NCBI GenBank assembly: GCA_963524205.1 | Contig: CAURED010000001.1 | Location: 1-64,000 of the forward strand | Origin: Aminipila sp963524205 | GTDB lineage: Bacteria; Bacillota; Clostridia; Peptostreptococcales; Anaerovoracaceae | Length of the DNA: 64,000 bases | Direction of reading: 5' to 3' | Shown: positions 61,771 to 64,000 of the stretch, piece by piece | How positions within the stretch are numbered: the stretch's first letter is position 1 | How the letters are laid out: the number at the start of each line of letters is the position of its first letter | Translations under genes and position numbers: made by a program | The notes under the pieces: model-generated | Database searches by the model: none | The model's input: the letters and a program-made list of their open reading frames with translations, nothing else | Told to the model about the DNA's origin: nothing

Positions 61771-64000
61771 TTATAGATGGAAATAGTTTAATAAATAGGG
61801 CATATTATGCTATGCAACGACCTATGATGACGAAAGATGGGCTGTACACTCAGGGAGTGTACGGTTTTCTTAATATGCTCACAAAAATAAAAAATGACTA
61901 TGAACCAGGTTATATAGTAGTTACTTTTGATAAAAAAGCACCTACTTTCAGACATCTTGAATATGAGGAATATAAAGCAGGAAGAAAGAAGATGCCGCCT
62001 GAATTAGCCATGCAGTTTCCACTTTTAAAAGAAGTTCTTGAAGCTATGAACATTAAGATTATTGAGCTTGAGGGATATGAAGCAGATGACCTGATTGGAA
62101 CTATTGCCAAAACAGCGGAAGAAGAGCAGCTTGAGCCTTTAATTATAACAGGCGACAAAGATGCTTTACAGCTTGCTACTGACAAAACAAAGGTTTTAAT
62201 TACTAAAAAAGGAATTTCAGAGTTTGAAATTTATGATAAAAATGCAATGATAGAGAAATATGGTTTTACGCCAACTCAATTTATTGATTTTAAGGGATTA
62301 ATGGGAGATCAATCGGATAATATTCCGGGAATTCCAGGTGTAGGAGAAAAAACTGCTCAAAAACTTATTTTAGAATATGGTTCAGTAGAACAACTTATTA
62401 ATAGTGTTGACAATATGGCTAATGGAAAGCTTAAGGAAAAAATTGAAGAAAATGCACAATCAGCCATGATGAGTAAAAGACTTGCTACTATTAACACACA
62501 TGTACCCATTGAGATAGATTTTTCTGAGTATCTAATGGAAGAAGCAGACTATGAAAAATTAGTTGAGGTTTATGTTAAATTAGAATTTAATAGTCTTTTA
62601 AAACGTTTAAAACTAACGGATTTAACAGCAGCTACTGACAAACTATCTGAAAAACCTACTAAGGTTCAGGGGTTTGAAAGGACAGAAAGAAGATTAGTTA
62701 AAATTTCTTCTATTGAAGAATTAGATAACTTTTTAGCCGAACTACAGAAAGAAGAAGAAGTAGCAATAAAGGTTTATTCTGACAATAATCACAAGGCAGC
62801 ACCGATGGTGTACGGTATTGGAATTATGTCAACAAATGCAATTGCTTTTATTAACTCTGATGGAAACATTGATATCTTGAAGAAATTTGCAGTTGGGATT
62901 GTGGAAAAAAGCTTAAAAATATATGGATATTATTTAATAAATGATTACTATGTACTTTTAACAGTACTGTTAAACTCAAAAACTCAAAAAATTCCTAATG
63001 AACAGGGCTTTTTCTTTAATACTGTTTTTGATAGTGCCATCGCTCAATATGTTTTGGAACCGTCAAAAAGCAACTATGAATTGAAAACTGTAGCTTTTGA
63101 ATTACTTCATAGTGAGATTGAAAATGTAGAAGAATTTATGGCCGCTAATGGACAAATAAATCTTTTTGGGGATTCAAGCCAAAGTTACTTGGCATATACT
63201 AAACAGTGGGCTGAAATTCTTGAAGAGTTAAGATTTATTCAAGAAACCAGATTAAATCAGGAAAATTTAGAAGAGGTATATTTTGACGTAGAACTTCCTC
63301 TAATAGAATCTATGGCTTCAATGGAATGTTACGGATTTAAGCTTGACAAAAAAGAACTGACAACTGCAGGTAAAACAATTTTTCAACAATTGGAAACGTT
63401 GACAAGCACGATTTATGATTATGCAGGTGAAGAATTTAATATTAATTCTCCTGCGCAGCTGGGTGTAATTCTCTTTGAGAAAATGGGACTGCCTGCAGGA
63501 AAGAAAACAAAGCGTGGTTACTCTACCAACGCAGAAATTCTTGAAAAAATTAAGTATGAACATGACATAATCCCTTGTATTCTTGAATATAGAACCCTTT
63601 CAAAGCTGAAGGGGACTTATATTGATGGTTTACTTCCATTAGTTCATGAAGACGGAAGAATTCATGCTCATTTCCAGCAGACAGTAACTGCTACTGGAAG
63701 AATAAGTTGTACTGAGCCTAACCTACAGAATATTCCTATTAAACAGGAACTGGGAAGAAAACTTAGAAAAGCTTTCGTGTCAGAAGATAATTTTACTTTG
63801 GTTGGGGCTGATTATTCTCAGATTGAGCTTCGAGTTTTGGCACATATGTCCGAAGAACAGCATTTAATTAATGCTTTTAATAATGGGGATGATATTCATA
63901 GAATAACTGCCGCAAGGGTATTTAAGGTTCCAGAAGATGACGTAACAACATTACAGAGAAGTAACGCAAAGGCTGTAAATTTTGGGGTAATATATGGAAT
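61752..64000 (+). CDS. polA: DNA polymerase I, truncated by window end
   Basis: 749 codons are visible. The 5'-nuclease domain (1-270) has VIIDGNSLINRAYYAM, EGYEADDLIGT and GDKDALQLA, then GLMGDQSDNIPGIPGVGEKTA. The proofreading segment lacks the usual DTET-type motif (it reads IKVYSDNNHKAAP), so 3'-5' exonuclease is probably absent, as in many Gram-positive enzymes. The polymerase part shows TATGRISCTEPNLQNIP, ADYSQIELR and, at the window end, RSNAKAVNFGVIYG. ATG 61752 has AGGATGG upstream inside the anti-sigma gene. Confidence 0.95.
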   Translation, partial: MEKRIVIIDGNSLINRAYYAMQRPMMTKDGLYTQGVYGFLNMLTKIKNDYEPGYIVVTFDKKAPTFRHLEYEEYKAGRKKMPPELAMQFPLLKEVLEAMNIKIIELEGYEADDLIGTIAKTAEEEQLEPLIITGDKDALQLATDKTKVLITKKGISEFEIYDKNAMIEKYGFTPTQFIDFKGLMGDQSDNIPGIPGVGEKTAQKLILEYGSVEQLINSVDNMANGKLKEKIEENAQSAMMSKRLATINTHVPIEIDFSEYLMEEADYEKLVEVYVKLEFNSLLKRLKLTDLTAATDKLSEKPTKVQGFERTERRLVKISSIEELDNFLAELQKEEEVAIKVYSDNNHKAAPMVYGIGIMSTNAIAFINSDGNIDILKKFAVGIVEKSLKIYGYYLINDYYVLLTVLLNSKTQKIPNEQGFFFNTVFDSAIAQYVLEPSKSNYELKTVAFELLHSEIENVEEFMAANGQINLFGDSSQSYLAYTKQWAEILEELRFIQETRLNQENLEEVYFDVELPLIESMASMECYGFKLDKKELTTAGKTIFQQLETLTSTIYDYAGEEFNINSPAQLGVILFEKMGLPAGKKTKRGYSTNAEILEKIKYEHDIIPCILEYRTLSKLKGTYIDGLLPLVHEDGRIHAHFQQTVTATGRISCTEPNLQNIPIKQELGRKLRKAFVSEDNFTLVGADYSQIELRVLAHMSEEQHLINAFNNGDDIHRITAARVFKVPEDDVTTLQRSNAKAVNFGVIYG

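Overview
The window is a gene-dense, low-GC chromosomal segment (roughly one third G+C) from a Gram-positive anaerobe of the class Clostridia. This rests on AGGAGG-type ribosome sites, the order dgt-dnaG-rpoD-trmK-Nif3-rnpB, a type A RNase P RNA, a complete anaerobic (cbi) cobalamin block, an R-2-hydroxyacyl-CoA dehydratase-activase type giant protein, S-layer homology domains and sporulation-type genes (ylxY-like deacetylase, Cys-rich coat-like protein). The genus cannot be fixed from sequence reading; an Anaerovorax/Peptostreptococcales-like relative is a guess. No tRNA, rRNA, CRISPR array, transposase or prophage was seen.

Layout. 1-7.3 kb: end of a subtilase, an HD-GYP phosphodiesterase, two paired uncharacterised genes, a gene-free stretch with four DnaA-box-like sites, RF3, a small HD protein and an amidase. 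7.4-11.6 kb: a Fic toxin-antitoxin pair, M18 and M24 peptidases and an XRE repressor with three operator-like repeats. 11.8-16 kb: a candidate small RNA, a chemoreceptor, a GGDEF cyclase with an I-site and a Cys-rich coat-like protein. 16-22.6 kb: a surface cassette (MBOAT, DHHW partner, SLH-anchored phosphodiester glycosidase, polysaccharide deacetylase). 22.6-24.4 kb: M16 peptidase and dUTPase. 24.4-35 kb: ten consecutive cobalamin genes (cbiG, ET, A, D, F, H, B, cobD, cbiP, C). 35-38.1 kb: a split, altered catalase-like pair and a phosphate transporter pair behind a Pho-box-like promoter. 38.1-44.2 kb: the housekeeping block dgt-dnaG-rpoD-trmK-Nif3-rnpB. 44.2-51.3 kb: MATE exporter, a Cys-rich protein, a 1415-residue activase-like protein and YebC. 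51.3-55.1 kb: an RNA-rich region with an attenuator-like element, a type I toxin-antitoxin module, 6S RNA, a formate/nitrite channel and a His/Cys-rich metal protein behind a DtxR-like palindrome. 55-64 kb: a riboswitch-like leader, OPT peptide transporter, P1 peptidase, CNNM protein, PHP phosphatase, ECF sigma/anti-sigma pair and the start of polA.

How genes work together. The cobalamin genes form one overlapping transcription unit that converts early cobalt-precorrins to adenosylcobinamide-level intermediates, but cobalt chelatase, cbiL, cbiJ and the nucleotide-loop genes are not here. OPT plus P1 peptidase suggests peptide uptake and hydrolysis. HD-GYP and GGDEF proteins indicate c-di-GMP signalling. 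An ECF-type promoter motif sits between the sigma gene and its anti-sigma gene, which implies feedback and links polA to that stress circuit. The most unusual items are a catalase-fold protein whose heme-ligand Tyr aligns with His and whose C-terminal domain is a separate ORF, an unannotated type I toxin-antitoxin locus, a 130-bp GC-rich patch inside the OPT gene, and the structured leader in front of that gene.
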